This document shows positions 8,428 to 18,087 of a DNA stretch of 64,000 nt, in pieces (position 1 is the first letter of the stretch; every line of letters starts with the position of its first letter). Both the position numbers and the translations under genes were made by a program. This stretch comes from Chitinophagaceae bacterium PMP191F (lineage in GTDB: Bacteria > Bacteroidota > Bacteroidia > Chitinophagales > Chitinophagaceae), in NCBI GenBank assembly GCA_001302245.1, contig LGYU01000016.1, positions 62,001 to 126,000 on the forward strand, written 5' to 3'. The notes below the pieces were generated by a model. The model made no database searches and was not told the DNA's origin. It worked only from the letters and a program-made list of their open reading frames with translations.

Positions 8428-10664
8428 TAGTTTTCATGTTTATAAAAATCATCAAAAGCCTGCAGCACTGTCAGGTGAGAAATCAGGTAAGCAAGGGTGC
8501 TTTCTGCCCCCTGGTTACGATTCACCCCATAGCTTTCCAGTCCATCACAGCATCCCTTTGTTTCAAAATCATAAAGACTCATCCGCATATCATTTTCGCC
8601 AAGAAACCACATAAAAGAGGAGTATAGTTTGTTAAGGTATGTTCTGTCTTTTGTTAAATGAAACGCCTGATGGAACATTAATACCATTGCCTGAGCATCT
8701 AATGGTTGCTGTGCATACATAGAGTTTTCACCGTGTTTTACATACCACTTTTCATTACCTATCAGCGATAATGCCCCGTCTTTTAATGTGATGTCTGACA
8801 GAAATTGCATACTTTCTATTGCAGTATGCAGAATATCTTCATCATGCAGTATGCCGGCAGCATGAAGCAGTGAAAGCGGTAGTATTGCATTATCGTATGC
8901 CAGCAATGCTTCAAACCAGTTCCATCCATCTTCACTGTTTTGTTTATATTGATCTACCAGCCTGTACGCCATTGTTCTCAGAATATCTATTATCGCTTCA
9001 TCATGCGGGCTGCTTTGCAGATAATACGAAGTACCTATAATAGTATTGGCTATACTGCGGATAGATGCCAGTTTTTCAAAGTTTGGAACAGCATCAAAAA
9101 AAATCTGTTTGCCGGATTGGAAATAAGCGTCGTTCGGTGCATTGCCCAGTAAATACCCCAGTGACCAGATAGCACGGCCAAAAGAATCTTCTGAACCCTG
9201 TTCATCCAGGAAGTCTCTTCTGAAACTAAGAAAGTTACGGAAAGTACCATTTTCATTTTGCATATAATGAATGTAGCTCAGGTAAATGGGCAGTAATTCC
9301 AGTGACAGTGGCAGCTTCATTTGCTTATAAGCCATTAATACCATTAATAAAGCTCTTGCATTATCATCCAGGCAATACCCTTCTTTCAGATTAGGAATAC
9401 CAAACTTGGCATGTTGAATAATGCCGGTATCATCCGTCATTCTTTTAACATGATCTAACAGAAAAGGTGGTAATAAAAGCGGATCAAGGATCGTTTCCTT
9501 CCTGGGTGGTTGTCCGGCCTGTTCTTTTAGTATTTCATTGATCAGCTCATTATATTTGGCGCCCGCCCTGGGCCAGGTGGTCTCACGTCCGTAGGTATAT
9601 GCTTTATTACGTAAAATGCTCAGTTTATCAGGATGATCTAACAGGTCTGTCAGGATAGCAGAAAGCGCTTCCGAATCATTAAAGTTAAATAAACAGCCCC
9701 TGCCATCGGCCAGCAATTCTGCTGCATGCCAATAAGGTGTGGAAATAACTGCGGTGCCTGCCCCTATAGCGTATGATAATGTGCCACTGGTAATCTGTGC
9801 CTCATTTAAATAGGGAGTAATATAAATATCTGCTGCATGGAGATACTGAAACAATTCTTCCTGTCCGATAAATTCATTTAAAAAAAACACGTGCTTCTCC
9901 AGGTTCAGCTTTTTGACCAGCCGTAAAAGATAAATCCTGTATTCCTCGCCAGCATGTCGTAATACAGCAGGGTGTGTTTTACCAAGAATGAGATAAACTG
10001 TTTCGGGATATTTTTTTACTACAGAAGGTAAAGCTCTGATTACCGTTTCTATACCTTTATTCCTGCTGATGAAACCGAATGTAAGCAGCACCTTTTTGGA
10101 TTCTAGTTTGAACTGCTTTTTTGCCAGTGCGTGATCATACTTCAGATCAGGAACACCATGTTCAATAAGCCGGATCTTTGTGCCGGGTATATCATAAATG
10201 CCTGTAAGAAACTCAATGGCTTTATTGGTCATAACCACTACCCTCGCCGCCATTTTACATATTTCTGTAAGTATGGCTTTTTCATTATAGGAAGGAGTTT
10301 TTAATACGGTGTGCAGGGTAACGATAAACGGTACTTCCAGCCTATGCAGAAGAGGCAGTATATACACACCGTTCTGCCCTCCGAATATTCCGAACTCATG
10401 TTCCAGTATACATATATCTGCACCACTCAGGTTAACAAACCGGGCGGCTTCTAAATAATCACCCTGTTGTTCCTGCCGGATTGTTAATTGAACTTCCCTG
10501 GGGTAATCATATGAATCTTCCTGATCATCCATAGCTATTACCATTGCTTCCTGTTGCCTTCGGCTATCTTTATCTGAGCTGGTCACAGAAGTCAGCAGGT
10601 TTTGTGTAAACGTACCAATGCCGCATTCCCTCGGCGGGTATGTACCGATATATGCAATTTTCAT
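8427..10664 (-). CDS. GT4 glycosyltransferase fused to a large helical (alpha/alpha-barrel-like) domain
   Basis: At 745 residues this is about twice the length of a plain GT4. Residues 1-380 form a GT4 enzyme: MKIAYIGTYPPRECGIGTFT, ICILEHEFGIFGG, LLTFGFISRNKGIETVIRAL, and an acceptor region with AGTAVISTPYWHAAELL. Residues about 395-745 are helical, with repeated features such as GYCLDDNARALLMVLMAY, EDSFGRAIWSLGYLLG and NWFEALLAYDNAILPLSLL, resembling six-hairpin glycosidase or isomerase barrels. The fused domain could trim, isomerise or bind the glycan, but this is inference. It is the first gene of a two-gene operon with the next GT4. Confidence 0.85.
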   Translation of the reverse strand: MKIAYIGTYPPRECGIGTFTQNLLTSVTSSDKDSRRQQEAMVIAMDDQEDSYDYPREVQLTIRQEQQGDYLEAARFVNLSGADICILEHEFGIFGGQNGVYILPLLHRLEVPFIVTLHTVLKTPSYNEKAILTEICKMAARVVVMTNKAIEFLTGIYDIPGTKIRLIEHGVPDLKYDHALAKKQFKLESKKVLLTFGFISRNKGIETVIRALPSVVKKYPETVYLILGKTHPAVLRHAGEEYRIYLLRLVKKLNLEKHVFFLNEFIGQEELFQYLHAADIYITPYLNEAQITSGTLSYAIGAGTAVISTPYWHAAELLADGRGCLFNFNDSEALSAILTDLLDHPDKLSILRNKAYTYGRETTWPRAGAKYNELINEILKEQAGQPPRKETILDPLLLPPFLLDHVKRMTDDTGIIQHAKFGIPNLKEGYCLDDNARALLMVLMAYKQMKLPLSLELLPIYLSYIHYMQNENGTFRNFLSFRRDFLDEQGSEDSFGRAIWSLGYLLGNAPNDAYFQSGKQIFFDAVPNFEKLASIRSIANTIIGTSYYLQSSPHDEAIIDILRTMAYRLVDQYKQNSEDGWNWFEALLAYDNAILPLSLLHAAGILHDEDILHTAIESMQFLSDITLKDGALSLIGNEKWYVKHGENSMYAQQPLDAQAMVLMFHQAFHLTKDRTYLNKLYSSFMWFLGENDMRMSLYDFETKGCCDGLESYGVNRNQGAESTLAYLISHLTVLQAFDDFYKHEN

Positions 10665-10811
10665 AATGCTTGTCTTTATTTAAAGTGCGGTCAAAAAAGG
10701 CGGGCTATCCAAAGGTAAGCTTAATAAAACGATTGACTGTTCCTGATTTTTATACAACCTAAATGCTTCTGTCCGGCACTGAACATAAAAACACTGCAGC
10801 TATTATCAAAC

Positions 10812-10845
10812 AAAAATCCCGGTTACCTGAGGCAACCGGGACTAT
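10812..10845 (-). terminator. Terminator for the exported coiled-coil protein gene
   Basis: CCCGGTTACC TGA GGCAACCGGG at 10818-10840 folds with one mismatch. Read on the minus strand it is followed by ATTTTTG, so it terminates the gene ending at 10917. Confidence 0.7.
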
Positions 10846-10916
10846 TTTTAAAACTGTCAACCTGTTTTTAAGGCTGTTCAGTATGCATAGTAAGTAGGAA
10901 GTTTGTGTGACAGGAA

Positions 10917-11558
10917 TTACGGTTTACCCCGTTTGTATCTGGCATCCTGCAAAGTTGTTTTCTTTTTATCAATATTTTCTTTTTCCAGGGTAAGATTATT
11001 TTGTATTTCCAGAAGCCTGCTGTCTATAGTTGACTTTTTCTTTTTCAGATCAGCTTGTTCATCCAGTAATTGCTGATATTTTTTTTCGTTTTTACTTATA
11101 TCATCCAACTGGCTGGTGATCCCGAGATCAGCAGAATGATTGTCTGCATCCATTACAAAAGACTGTAGAAATGTCTTTACCTTTTGTGTAATGCTACTGT
11201 CTGCACCACTACTGGTAAAGTTATTATATCCTCTGGATACGGCCATATAAACAACACTGCTATTATTGGGTCCTGCTTCCACCTTTGTATAAATGTCCAC
11301 TTTGTCCGGGCTGATCTCAGAAAGAATAACTCCTCTGTATCTTGATACACCGTTCTTTACCTTTTCTTTTAAGCCGGAACGTTCAAGCCGTAGCTTTAAA
11401 GCCTCCCTCGCATCTTTTTCCGGATGGTCAATCGGTATCATTACCGCATGGTGGTTTTCATTGTTAATCATAACAGAAGCATCACTGGCCTGAGCATATA
11501 TAAACATACCCGATAAAAGAGATACAGCGCCAAGCAATATTATTTTTATTTGTTTCAT
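10917..11558 (-). CDS. Exported protein of unknown function with C-terminal coiled coil
   Basis: I do not recognise the family. The start is placed at 11558 because MKQIKIILLGAVSLLSGMFIYAQ gives a clean signal peptide; an in-frame ATG at 11600 would put 14 extra residues before it. The mature 190-residue protein has a mixed N-terminal half and a strongly charged helical tail, about residues 150-210, in which heptad-like lysine, leucine and glutamate patterns suggest a coiled coil. A good terminator follows. Likely periplasmic or surface associated. Nothing in the neighbourhood fixes a role. Confidence 0.75.
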   Translation of the reverse strand: MKQIKIILLGAVSLLSGMFIYAQASDASVMINNENHHAVMIPIDHPEKDAREALKLRLERSGLKEKVKNGVSRYRGVILSEISPDKVDIYTKVEAGPNNSSVVYMAVSRGYNNFTSSGADSSITQKVKTFLQSFVMDADNHSADLGITSQLDDISKNEKKYQQLLDEQADLKKKKSTIDSRLLEIQNNLTLEKENIDKKKTTLQDARYKRGKP

Positions 11559-12199
11559 TTTATAAAGTTGTACATATTTTCCGAACCAACTATTATACAA
11601 TCACTGATATAAGTTGCATTATTCACAGTTTCCGGCATATCCCGGGTGTTATTATTGTTTAGACTTTAACTTATCTTTTAGTAATATATACATTATACCC
11701 TTTTTATTCACCCAATTGTATCTGGAATGCCGGTCAATGTAAATGGTTTGACTCTGAGGACTTTCTTTTGTTTTATAGTGCTACTTATAACACTGGTGGT
11801 CCAGGGATTTTCGCTTCTGATACGGTTGATTGATATAAAACCTCCTGAAAATAAGGACAAAGAAGAGCAAGAACTCCAGTTGCATGTGGCACATTGCACC
11901 CTCCACTTTATAGATAACAGCTTTTTTCCCAAACCAACGGGAACTGCTGTTGCAACTTCATAAAGACTAAAAATTCAGTAATATGGCAATAAGACAGGTA
12001 GAAAGAAATATGGATATTGATGACCTTCAGTTTGGCCACTTGTTGCCCAGGAACGATGCATAAAGAGATACAAAAGGGTTCTATAACAATTTTTGACTAT
12101 CTTTATATGCCACTCTGATCATCCTTGTACCCCTTTAACACGCTTCAGGATATCCAACTTTGCATAAATAAATTCCTTTTGAAATTATTCATTAAAAAT
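11559..12199. other. Intergenic stretch, one doubtful small ORF
   Basis: A plus-strand frame at 11727-11963 would encode 78 residues with one hydrophobic segment (FFCFIVLLITLVVQGFSLLI) and a charged tail. It has no recognised family and no clear ribosome site, so it is not called as a gene. Nothing else was seen. Confidence 0.35.
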
Positions 12200-12739
12200 A
12201 TGGTATGTATCCGATGCAAAATGGTAGTAAAGGACGTTTTAACAAAACTTGGTTTACATTGTATTGTGGTGGAGTTGGGTGAAGTAGAAATTATTGAGAA
12301 CATTACCAATGAGCAACACGATCAGATACAGGCCGCTTTACTGCTATCGGGACTAGAACTGATGGACGATAAAAAAAGCATAATCATTCAGAAGATCAAA
12401 AATGTTATTATTGAACTGGTACATTATTCAGAAGAGCCATTGAACATTAAGTTCTCTGAATTTTTAAGCCGGAAATTAAACTACGATTACACTTATCTTG
12501 CCAATATGTTTTCAGAAGTGCAAGGTACTACCATTGAAAAGTACTTTATTACTCACAAGATTGAGCGGGTAAAAGAACTACTTGTATACGATCAACTGAA
12601 TCTTACTGAAATAGCTTACCTGATGCATTACAGCAGTGTATCACATCTTTCTGCACAATTTAAAAAAGTGACCGGGCTTACATCTTCGCATTTCAAACTG
12701 ATCAAACAGAAAAGACGCAACATGCTGGATGAACTGTAA
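12200..12739 (+). CDS. AraC-type helix-turn-helix regulator with N-terminal signal-less sensor
   Basis: The start at 12200 (MVCIRCKMVVKDVL) is preferred to the in-frame ATG at 12125, because it matches the usual beginning of this small Bacteroidota AraC type. The 180-residue protein has an N-terminal alpha-beta part (about 1-65) and an AraC DNA-binding domain (about 75-175), with the second helix-turn-helix at LNLTEIAYLMHYSSVSHLSAQF and the closing KKVTGLTSSHFK. Its regulon is unknown and it has no obvious partner gene next to it. Confidence 0.8.
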   Translation: MVCIRCKMVVKDVLTKLGLHCIVVELGEVEIIENITNEQHDQIQAALLLSGLELMDDKKSIIIQKIKNVIIELVHYSEEPLNIKFSEFLSRKLNYDYTYLANMFSEVQGTTIEKYFITHKIERVKELLVYDQLNLTEIAYLMHYSSVSHLSAQFKKVTGLTSSHFKLIKQKRRNMLDEL

Positions 12740-13186
12740 AACTCCTCATGTGTGAATCACATAACCCTTTAATATGGTTGTGTAATGACAGCCTGTTTTT
12801 ACACAAATGTTGTGTCATCCTACTACTACCTTCTTTTACCTATAGCGCTGAATGGTATTTTATGCTGGTACTTTTTTCGCAACACGAAAAAAACACTGTA
12901 GTTGATTTGTTTACCGAAGCATTAAGAAACGGGAACAGTGGGGAGTTTGCAGAAGCAGTGCTAATTTATAAAAAGCTTTGAATGAGGTTAAAAAGATCAG
13001 GATCAACAGACAACTGGAAAGGAAATTATCACTAAATAAACATTTTTCCATACTGTTATGGATTACAATGATGGTCTTCGTTTTATCAGGTACTCTAAAG
13101 TGTGAATAATGTAACAGATTCCGGTGATTGTATAACATTTATCTGCAACGATGCGTTCACCTTTACATAACATAAAAACATTACCA

Positions 13187-13387
13187 ATGTCAAACAAAAT
13201 ACCGGAAAAGACGAAGGTGAAAGGCAACCGGAATGAGCAGAAAGGTAAGCTTAAAAAGAAATTTTCGACACTGACAGATAATAGCCTGTTGTATGAACAG
13301 GGTAAAAAAGATGAAATGCGGAGAATGCCTCAGGTAAAACTAAGCAAATCCAAAGAAGAATTGGTTAAGATTATCGAATCTTTATAA
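13187..13387 (+). CDS. CsbD-like stress protein
   Basis: From the ATG at 13187 the frame gives a 66-residue, very basic hydrophilic protein. The pattern KGNRNEQKGKLKKKFSTLTD followed by a second half ending SKEELVKIIESL matches the CsbD fold (KGxxxxxKGxxKxxxxxLTD). CsbD-type proteins are small soluble stress proteins of unknown biochemistry. Upstream in-frame codons to 13151 look like leader sequence rather than protein. The gene is alone between two non-coding stretches. Confidence 0.75.
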   Translation: MSNKIPEKTKVKGNRNEQKGKLKKKFSTLTDNSLLYEQGKKDEMRRMPQVKLSKSKEELVKIIESL

Positions 13388-13938
13388 TCGCCAACAGTAT
13401 ATAAGATTCACCGATAGGTTAACAGAGCTAATGGTAGTTCTTTTCTAAAGCTTAAATATTTTCAATGCTCTTAATACCTGCAAAATGGAAAAATTTGTAC
13501 TGACAGCATGGTTAACCGGTTATATGTCCAAAGCTACGATGGATGAGATTCGTTTAGGCTTTCCCTGAAATACCGGTACCCGGCTTGTATGGGGCCTGCA
13601 GGTCTCATTATGTTAAGCATTATTATATGCCCGGTATGGGCATTTCTTATGTTTCGGAACGCTCGTTCATTCACCCGTATTACACACCGCATATTTACAA
13701 CACCTTTGCCTGCCCGGTTCATAGCGCTATTACATATATATTTTTCACACAATATCACACCCAATAACTTACAATCATGATGATACCTATGTACCAAATT
13801 CTACAATGCCAATACACCACAGAGCAAGGATGTTTCAATATCAGTTGTATCCGGAACACAGCATGCGGATAGTGGAGTACAATAGCACTAAAGCTGCAGT
13901 CAGGCAACATAATCAATAATAACACTGTTCTATAAAGC
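13388..13938. other. Gene-free stretch
   Basis: No supportable gene. A short hairpin ATGCCC GGTAT GGGCAT sits at 13627-13643. A 27-codon frame from 13484 (MEKFVLTAWLTGYMSK) has no support. Confidence 0.4.
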
Positions 13939-14661
13939 GTGAATTTTATGAATGTATTGTTTATAACAACCTCGCACAATAAACCAGTTACCGATGGAAA
14001 TGGTAATACATGGCTGGAAGATCTTTCAATCCCTTATCATGTGTTTATGGCTGCCGGCGCCAGGATCACGATAGCAACACCCAATGGAGGCACTGTTCCG
14101 TTAGACACATCAGATGAGTCTGTTATAATTGAAGCCCGGAATGCAAAACGTTTCCTGAAAGATGCGATTGATATGACATTTTTATCGGATTCCACTTTAC
14201 TGAAGGATATGAGGTCTGACGATTTTGATGTGGTGTTCCTGTCTGACGGACATGGTGCTTTTTGGGATATTGCGGGCAACAGAACAGTAACACGATTGCT
14301 GGAAGCTTTTAACAATAGCGGTAAGCTTATCGGGGCCGTAGGCCATGGGGTTGCCGGCTTGTTATGTGTAAAGGATGAAAATGGCGAATTACTGATAAGA
14401 GGTAAACATCTTACGGGATTTAGCAATAGCGAAGAATGGTTAACAGGATTAACCGCCGTAATACCTTTCTTATTAGCAGATACACTTTTATCGCTGGGCG
14501 CTCTCTATACCAGTACTACAGACAATGTTAGCTATGTAGTGGCTGATGGCAATATCATTACTGGTCAGAACTCTGCTTCCTCTGAAGAAGTGGCCAAAAG
14601 AATAGTGGCGTGGTTCAGTTTCATAACAATGCAAAAGCTGGTGGCGGGAAAGACTGTGTGA
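13939..14661 (+). CDS. DJ-1/PfpI (Hsp31-like) family protein lacking the nucleophilic cysteine
   Basis: The 240-residue protein follows the class I glutamine amidotransferase-like fold of the Hsp31/DJ-1 group: VLFITTSHNKP at the start, AAGARITIATPNGG, FDVVFLSDGHGAFWDI, then the nucleophile elbow. Where family members read AVCHG, this one reads GAVGHGVAG, with glycine at residue 135 in place of cysteine. Glyoxalase, deglycase or peptidase chemistry known for the family needs that cysteine. It is therefore either a non-enzymatic chaperone-like or binding protein, or an enzyme on the way to loss. The reading frame is intact, so it is not an obvious pseudogene. Confidence 0.85.
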   Translation: MNFMNVLFITTSHNKPVTDGNGNTWLEDLSIPYHVFMAAGARITIATPNGGTVPLDTSDESVIIEARNAKRFLKDAIDMTFLSDSTLLKDMRSDDFDVVFLSDGHGAFWDIAGNRTVTRLLEAFNNSGKLIGAVGHGVAGLLCVKDENGELLIRGKHLTGFSNSEEWLTGLTAVIPFLLADTLLSLGALYTSTTDNVSYVVADGNIITGQNSASSEEVAKRIVAWFSFITMQKLVAGKTV

Positions 14662-15081
14662 ATTATATAAAATCATTACCGGATATTATAATAGTTATCA
14701 CAAATTGCGTGTATACCTTTAATTGTTTTCATAGGATATTGGTTTATAACAGGGCTGGATTTTCATCCTGGCCATTATATTAATCATCTGAGATACCTTT
14801 ATCAGTGTGCATTGAATAAAATGCGTTATCCCTGCGCATTTACCGAATGATATTAAACCCAATGGCTGGTTTAAAATGATCTTAACTACAATTAAAGTGG
14901 TTACGGGTAGATTGTTTTGTATGGGCAATAGATGCTTACCAGCTATAAAAGCCCTGAAAAGAGGACAAATGCTCTGGCAAAAGCCAGGGCTTTTGTGATT
15001 GTAAAAAAAAGTGTGACCTTTTTTTAACCGATTACCTGTGCCTTCCAAACCCAACCGGCTGTATTTAGAATTTATTAAAAA
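14662..15081. other. Intergenic stretch with one hairpin
   Basis: It contains only the AAAAGCCCTG/CAGGGCTTTT inverted repeat; no coding potential was recognised on either strand. Confidence 0.4.
14947..14994 (+). terminator. Possible terminator or structured RNA element
   Basis: AAAAGCCCTG at 14947-14956 pairs perfectly with CAGGGCTTTT at 14985-14994. An alternative inner hairpin, CTGGC AAAA GCCAG, lies at 14974-14987. It is about 290 bp past the DJ-1 stop, far for a terminator. Confidence 0.4.
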
Positions 15082-15516
15082 ATGCTGGCAATGATTATAA
15101 TTGAAGAATTCAGGATTGGCAATTACATTTTGGCAGATAATGTACTTTGTAAGATATGTTGTCTGAAAAATGATCATGAGAGCATGCGGGGCAAACTGGT
15201 AGGATTTGAAAACAATAATGTTTGTGAATACGAAAGCGCAGCATCCGAAAGGCTTGAATGCGTAAAGATAACCGACCAGCTTTTACTGGATCTGGGATTC
15301 AGTTTTCATTCCTATTTCAAGGTATGGCAATGTAAAAGACCCGAAAGAAGCTATTCCATTGAGCTGGACAATGATTATTTCCCTTTGGATTTTTCGCATC
15401 AGCCTATTGTACGCAATATGCTGTATCTACATCAACTGCAAAACCTTTTCTTCATTATTCAGGGAGAAGAGCTGCGCTTCAGCCAGCATTCACAAAGCGC
15501 CTCCAATGGCTTATAA
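15082..15516 (+). CDS. Conserved-looking hypothetical protein
   Basis: The 144-residue product is soluble, with no signal peptide. It has the order IEEFRIGNYIL, a Cys-containing middle, LLLDLGFSFHSYFKVWQ, YSIELDNDYFPLDF and LHQLQNLFFIIQGEEL. From memory this order recurs in hypothetical proteins of Bacteroidota, often near mobile or phage-like genes, so I treat it as a real gene. The start could be 15082 or the next ATG at 15091. No function is proposed. A MITE-like palindrome begins 40 bp after its stop. Confidence 0.65.
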   Translation: MLAMIIIEEFRIGNYILADNVLCKICCLKNDHESMRGKLVGFENNNVCEYESAASERLECVKITDQLLLDLGFSFHSYFKVWQCKRPERSYSIELDNDYFPLDFSHQPIVRNMLYLHQLQNLFFIIQGEELRFSQHSQSASNGL

Positions 15517-15556
15517 AATATGTTCGATAGTTGTAGTTGTTCAACAGGGTTCTCAG

Positions 15557-15679
15557 AAAAGGAGGCTATCTCAAAAGTAATCTGAAGGTTCTGAGAATTG
15601 CGTAAACGAAAATTCTCTCCATCAGAGGTACCCGAATAAAATCGGGTAAAAACTACTTTTGAGATAGCCTTCTCCTTTT
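15557..15679. mobile_element. MITE-like palindromic element
   Basis: AAAAGGAGGCTATCTCAAAA (continuing GTA) at 15557-15579 is repeated in inverse at 15654-15679, with a 3-bp insertion in the right arm. The 74-bp interior holds a nested hairpin, ACCCGA ATAAAA TCGGGT, at 15629-15646. There is no coding sequence. Terminal sequence of the type GGCTATCTCAAAAG resembles ends of IS4- or IS1182-like elements, so this is probably a non-autonomous remnant. A large structured RNA or terminator is the alternative. Confidence 0.6.
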
Positions 15680-16068
15680 ATGTGCCGGAGGTACATTTTG
15701 TAGCCAGCTAACGCTAACAACGACTGATGTTTATTATTATTTTTATCTCTATATCAGTAACAATCATTAGTGATGAATACTGAATTTTATGGCCGCGAAT
15801 TTCGTTGCTATTTCACGTAAAAAACTAATTATCACCCGTCAGGGTATGTATAAGTAGCAAAAGTTCTCACGAAGTAATTTCACTAGTAAGAATCCTCCCG
15901 GGCATCCTGTTGGTGATTTTTGAATGGCCCTTAAAACGTGGAGTGCAAAAAAAAGTCCGATTGCCTACCAATGATTCCCAGTGTCAATTAGCCAGCTTTA
16001 CTCTATTGAAATAAACTGATAGGATGTTTCAATCTCCGGAATTTGTTTAGCTGGATGGATAAGAAAAA

Positions 16069-16104
16069 CTCCGGAAGACCGGAAGCCGGAAAGTCCGAAA
16101 GAAG
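16069..16104. repeat. Short degenerate CCGGAAG-word repeat
   Basis: The words CTCCGGAAG, ACCGGAAG, CCGGAAAG and TCCGAAAG follow one another. Such low-complexity intergenic runs are common in Bacteroidota genomes. Confidence 0.4.
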
Positions 16105-17030
16105 GATGCAGGCAAAGGCACGAACTTGTATTTCGTTAACAGCCAAAATCTGACAGCTAGCACCTTGTATTAGCTAGTCGTTCGAAGCTTACAACTGGTG
16201 GCTTCTCTATTACCTGCTGGTTATATTGTTTGATTGTTCAAGTGGAAATTGTTTTGTACTCTTGCCCATAGCTCATTCACACTTCCTCCTTCCGGTCTTT
16301 GCGATTCCCCGCTGCAAAAAACATTAACCTTTCTTTCAGGAATTTGCAGTTCCGGAAAATGTATCCTGTGGCTTTTAGCCACGGTCTTGCCACCATGCAT
16401 TATCATACTTCTATCCTTTTTTTGCCACCCCGGAGTTGAAACCCTTAGTTTGTACGCTTTAACCCGCAGGAAAGACGCAGGAAGGCAGGGAGAAGGGATA
16501 AAGCAAGGCACAAGGAAGACAAAAGCGGCATTTGCAGTGGGGCTATAACCCGGCCCCGGTTATACCAGTTTCCGGTACCACCAGGTAGCCGGTCTGCAGT
16601 ATTAACCGGGGATCGGCTTTTACCATCTGTGGATAGGGCTCAATAGAAACAGGGTATTGTTGACCATAAGATGCGTAAGAGATGAGTAATAAACCAACAG
16701 GAATATGTATACAGCTTTCATAACCTATTATGTTACCAAAAACGGACAATTTATTGCTGCTCACACAAACGCTGCCGGTGAATTTGATCACTTCTTTCGA
16801 AAAATGACTGAAATCGTAATACCCGTATGCCCATCGGGGGATTTTATAAAAGCCGTTAAAGCAGTGCGGACCAGCAGGATGGGAAAATAAGCTTGGGGAA
16901 ATATTCCTACAACTCTGTGAAAATAACGAATGATGGTTTTTAGTGTTCACAAACAAACGGTCTGCTACCGGGGGAAGTGTTCAGTTGCATGCCTGTTGTT
17001 GGTACTCGCCTATTGAATCGCTCATCATTT

Positions 17031-17450
17031 TCAGGTAATGGTCTGTAGCCGTTGAACAGGCAATTCATGCAGACTGATCACACGGTTGCTCCACCCTGCC
17101 TGGCTTGATCCCCAGCACAGCTTCCATTCCGCAGGGACAGTAAAGAGGCGGTCTGTGGGCAGTATATGCCGCGTTATCATATCATTTCTCAGGAAAAGGA
17201 TGTTCTCACCGGCAACCACAGTAAAAAAGGCTGGAATCCAGGTCTATGCTATAGGGATCACCCGGGTTGAAGTAAAAAGCAGGTGTCCAGTTGGCAAACA
17301 TCTTTGCATGGGCTTGCTCATTGGTAAATTATTTGACGGAACGCAGCGGGTGAAGATTCCGAAAAAAATTCAATATAGTCGGCCAGCTCTTCGCGGGATT
17401 TTCTGAAGTCGCAGATATCCCGGATATTCTGAAAAACTTCAATTATCGTT
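17031..17450 (-). pseudogene. Possible frameshifted remnant of an unknown gene
   Basis: Read on the minus strand, three protein-like pieces follow in different frames: IRDICDFRKSREELADYIEFF ends in a stop near 17310; FANWTPAFYFNPGDPYSIDL continues in a second frame; and the last (17031-17219, VPAEWKLCWGSSQAGWS) in a third. The order looks like one gene broken by two frameshifts. The family is not recognised, and chance cannot be excluded. Confidence 0.3.
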
Positions 17451-17619
17451 CTATTGAATAAAACCTGTTGCTAATGTACTCATTAACCATTGATTAGCGC
17501 CAGCCTTCCGGTTATTTTTTCAACCAGGAAAATAACCCGCATATACTATCCTCAGAACAGCTTACACGGTGACGGCACAGATTTTTTAAGGAATAGCAAT
17601 AAGTATTAAATTTCAGTTT

Positions 17620-18087
17620 ATGTCTTCCCAACAAATAAGTGACCTTATTATCAGCAGCAGCACATTTATCCATGGAAAAATGATACCGCAAAAATATTCC
17701 TGCAACGGACAACAAATACATCCCCCACTGGACATTGACCAGATACCGGCCAACACCAGGTCACTGGTAATTATTATGGAAGATCCGGATGCACCTAAAG
17801 GCACGTTTACACACTGGCTGGCATGGAACATTCCACCATCCGGTTATATTGCTGAAGGAACCTCGCCGGGTATACAGGGCATTAACAGTGCCGGGAAACT
17901 GGGTTATACGCCACCTTGCCCGCCATCCGGTACACACCGGTACTACATACATGTATATGCACTGGATACAGAGTTGGCAGTATACGAAGGTGAAACCAGG
18001 CAAATACTGGAGCATGCCATGTCTGTACACGTCATTGCCAAAGGCACACTGATGGGACGTTACCAGCAAACAGAAAAAGTGAGCTAA
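17620..18087 (+). CDS. YbhB/YbcL family PEBP-like protein
   Basis: The 155-residue protein carries the signature blocks of bacterial phosphatidylethanolamine-binding-like proteins: SLVIIMEDPDAPKGTFTHWL at about 48-67, then GYTPPCPPSGTHRYYIHVYAL at about 95-115. The anion-binding pocket residues (DPDAP, HW, CPP.G.HRY) are intact. No signal peptide, so cytoplasmic like E. coli YbhB. The bacterial role is unknown. It stands alone, downstream of a decayed region and upstream of a histidine kinase gene. Confidence 0.9.
   Translation: MSSQQISDLIISSSTFIHGKMIPQKYSCNGQQIHPPLDIDQIPANTRSLVIIMEDPDAPKGTFTHWLAWNIPPSGYIAEGTSPGIQGINSAGKLGYTPPCPPSGTHRYYIHVYALDTELAVYEGETRQILEHAMSVHVIAKGTLMGRYQQTEKVS

Larger units (their letters stand above)
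15680..17619. other. Long gene-poor region, probably decayed DNA
   Basis: About 1.9 kb without a convincing gene. Minus-strand frames at 16221-16511, 16543-16956 and 17031-17219 carry protein-like fragments but are interrupted by stops and frame changes. A purine-rich repeat of CCGGAAG-type words occurs near 16069-16104. I see no RNA gene and no intact transposase. Confidence 0.45.

Noticed and set aside
11727-11963. A 78-residue membrane-like ORF
   Set aside because: One hydrophobic segment only, no recognised family, and no clear ribosome site; too weak to call.
12748-12981. A 77-residue ORF after the AraC gene
   Set aside because: No similarity recognised, rare codon pattern, and it lies in a region with no operon logic.
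13534-13797. Opposing ORFs in both strands near 13.6 kb
   Set aside because: They overlap on opposite strands without motifs, in DNA that looks non-coding.
15557-15679. A CRISPR-like or retron-like structure in the large hairpin
   Set aside because: There is only one pair of arms, no repeat series, and no reverse transcriptase or Cas gene.
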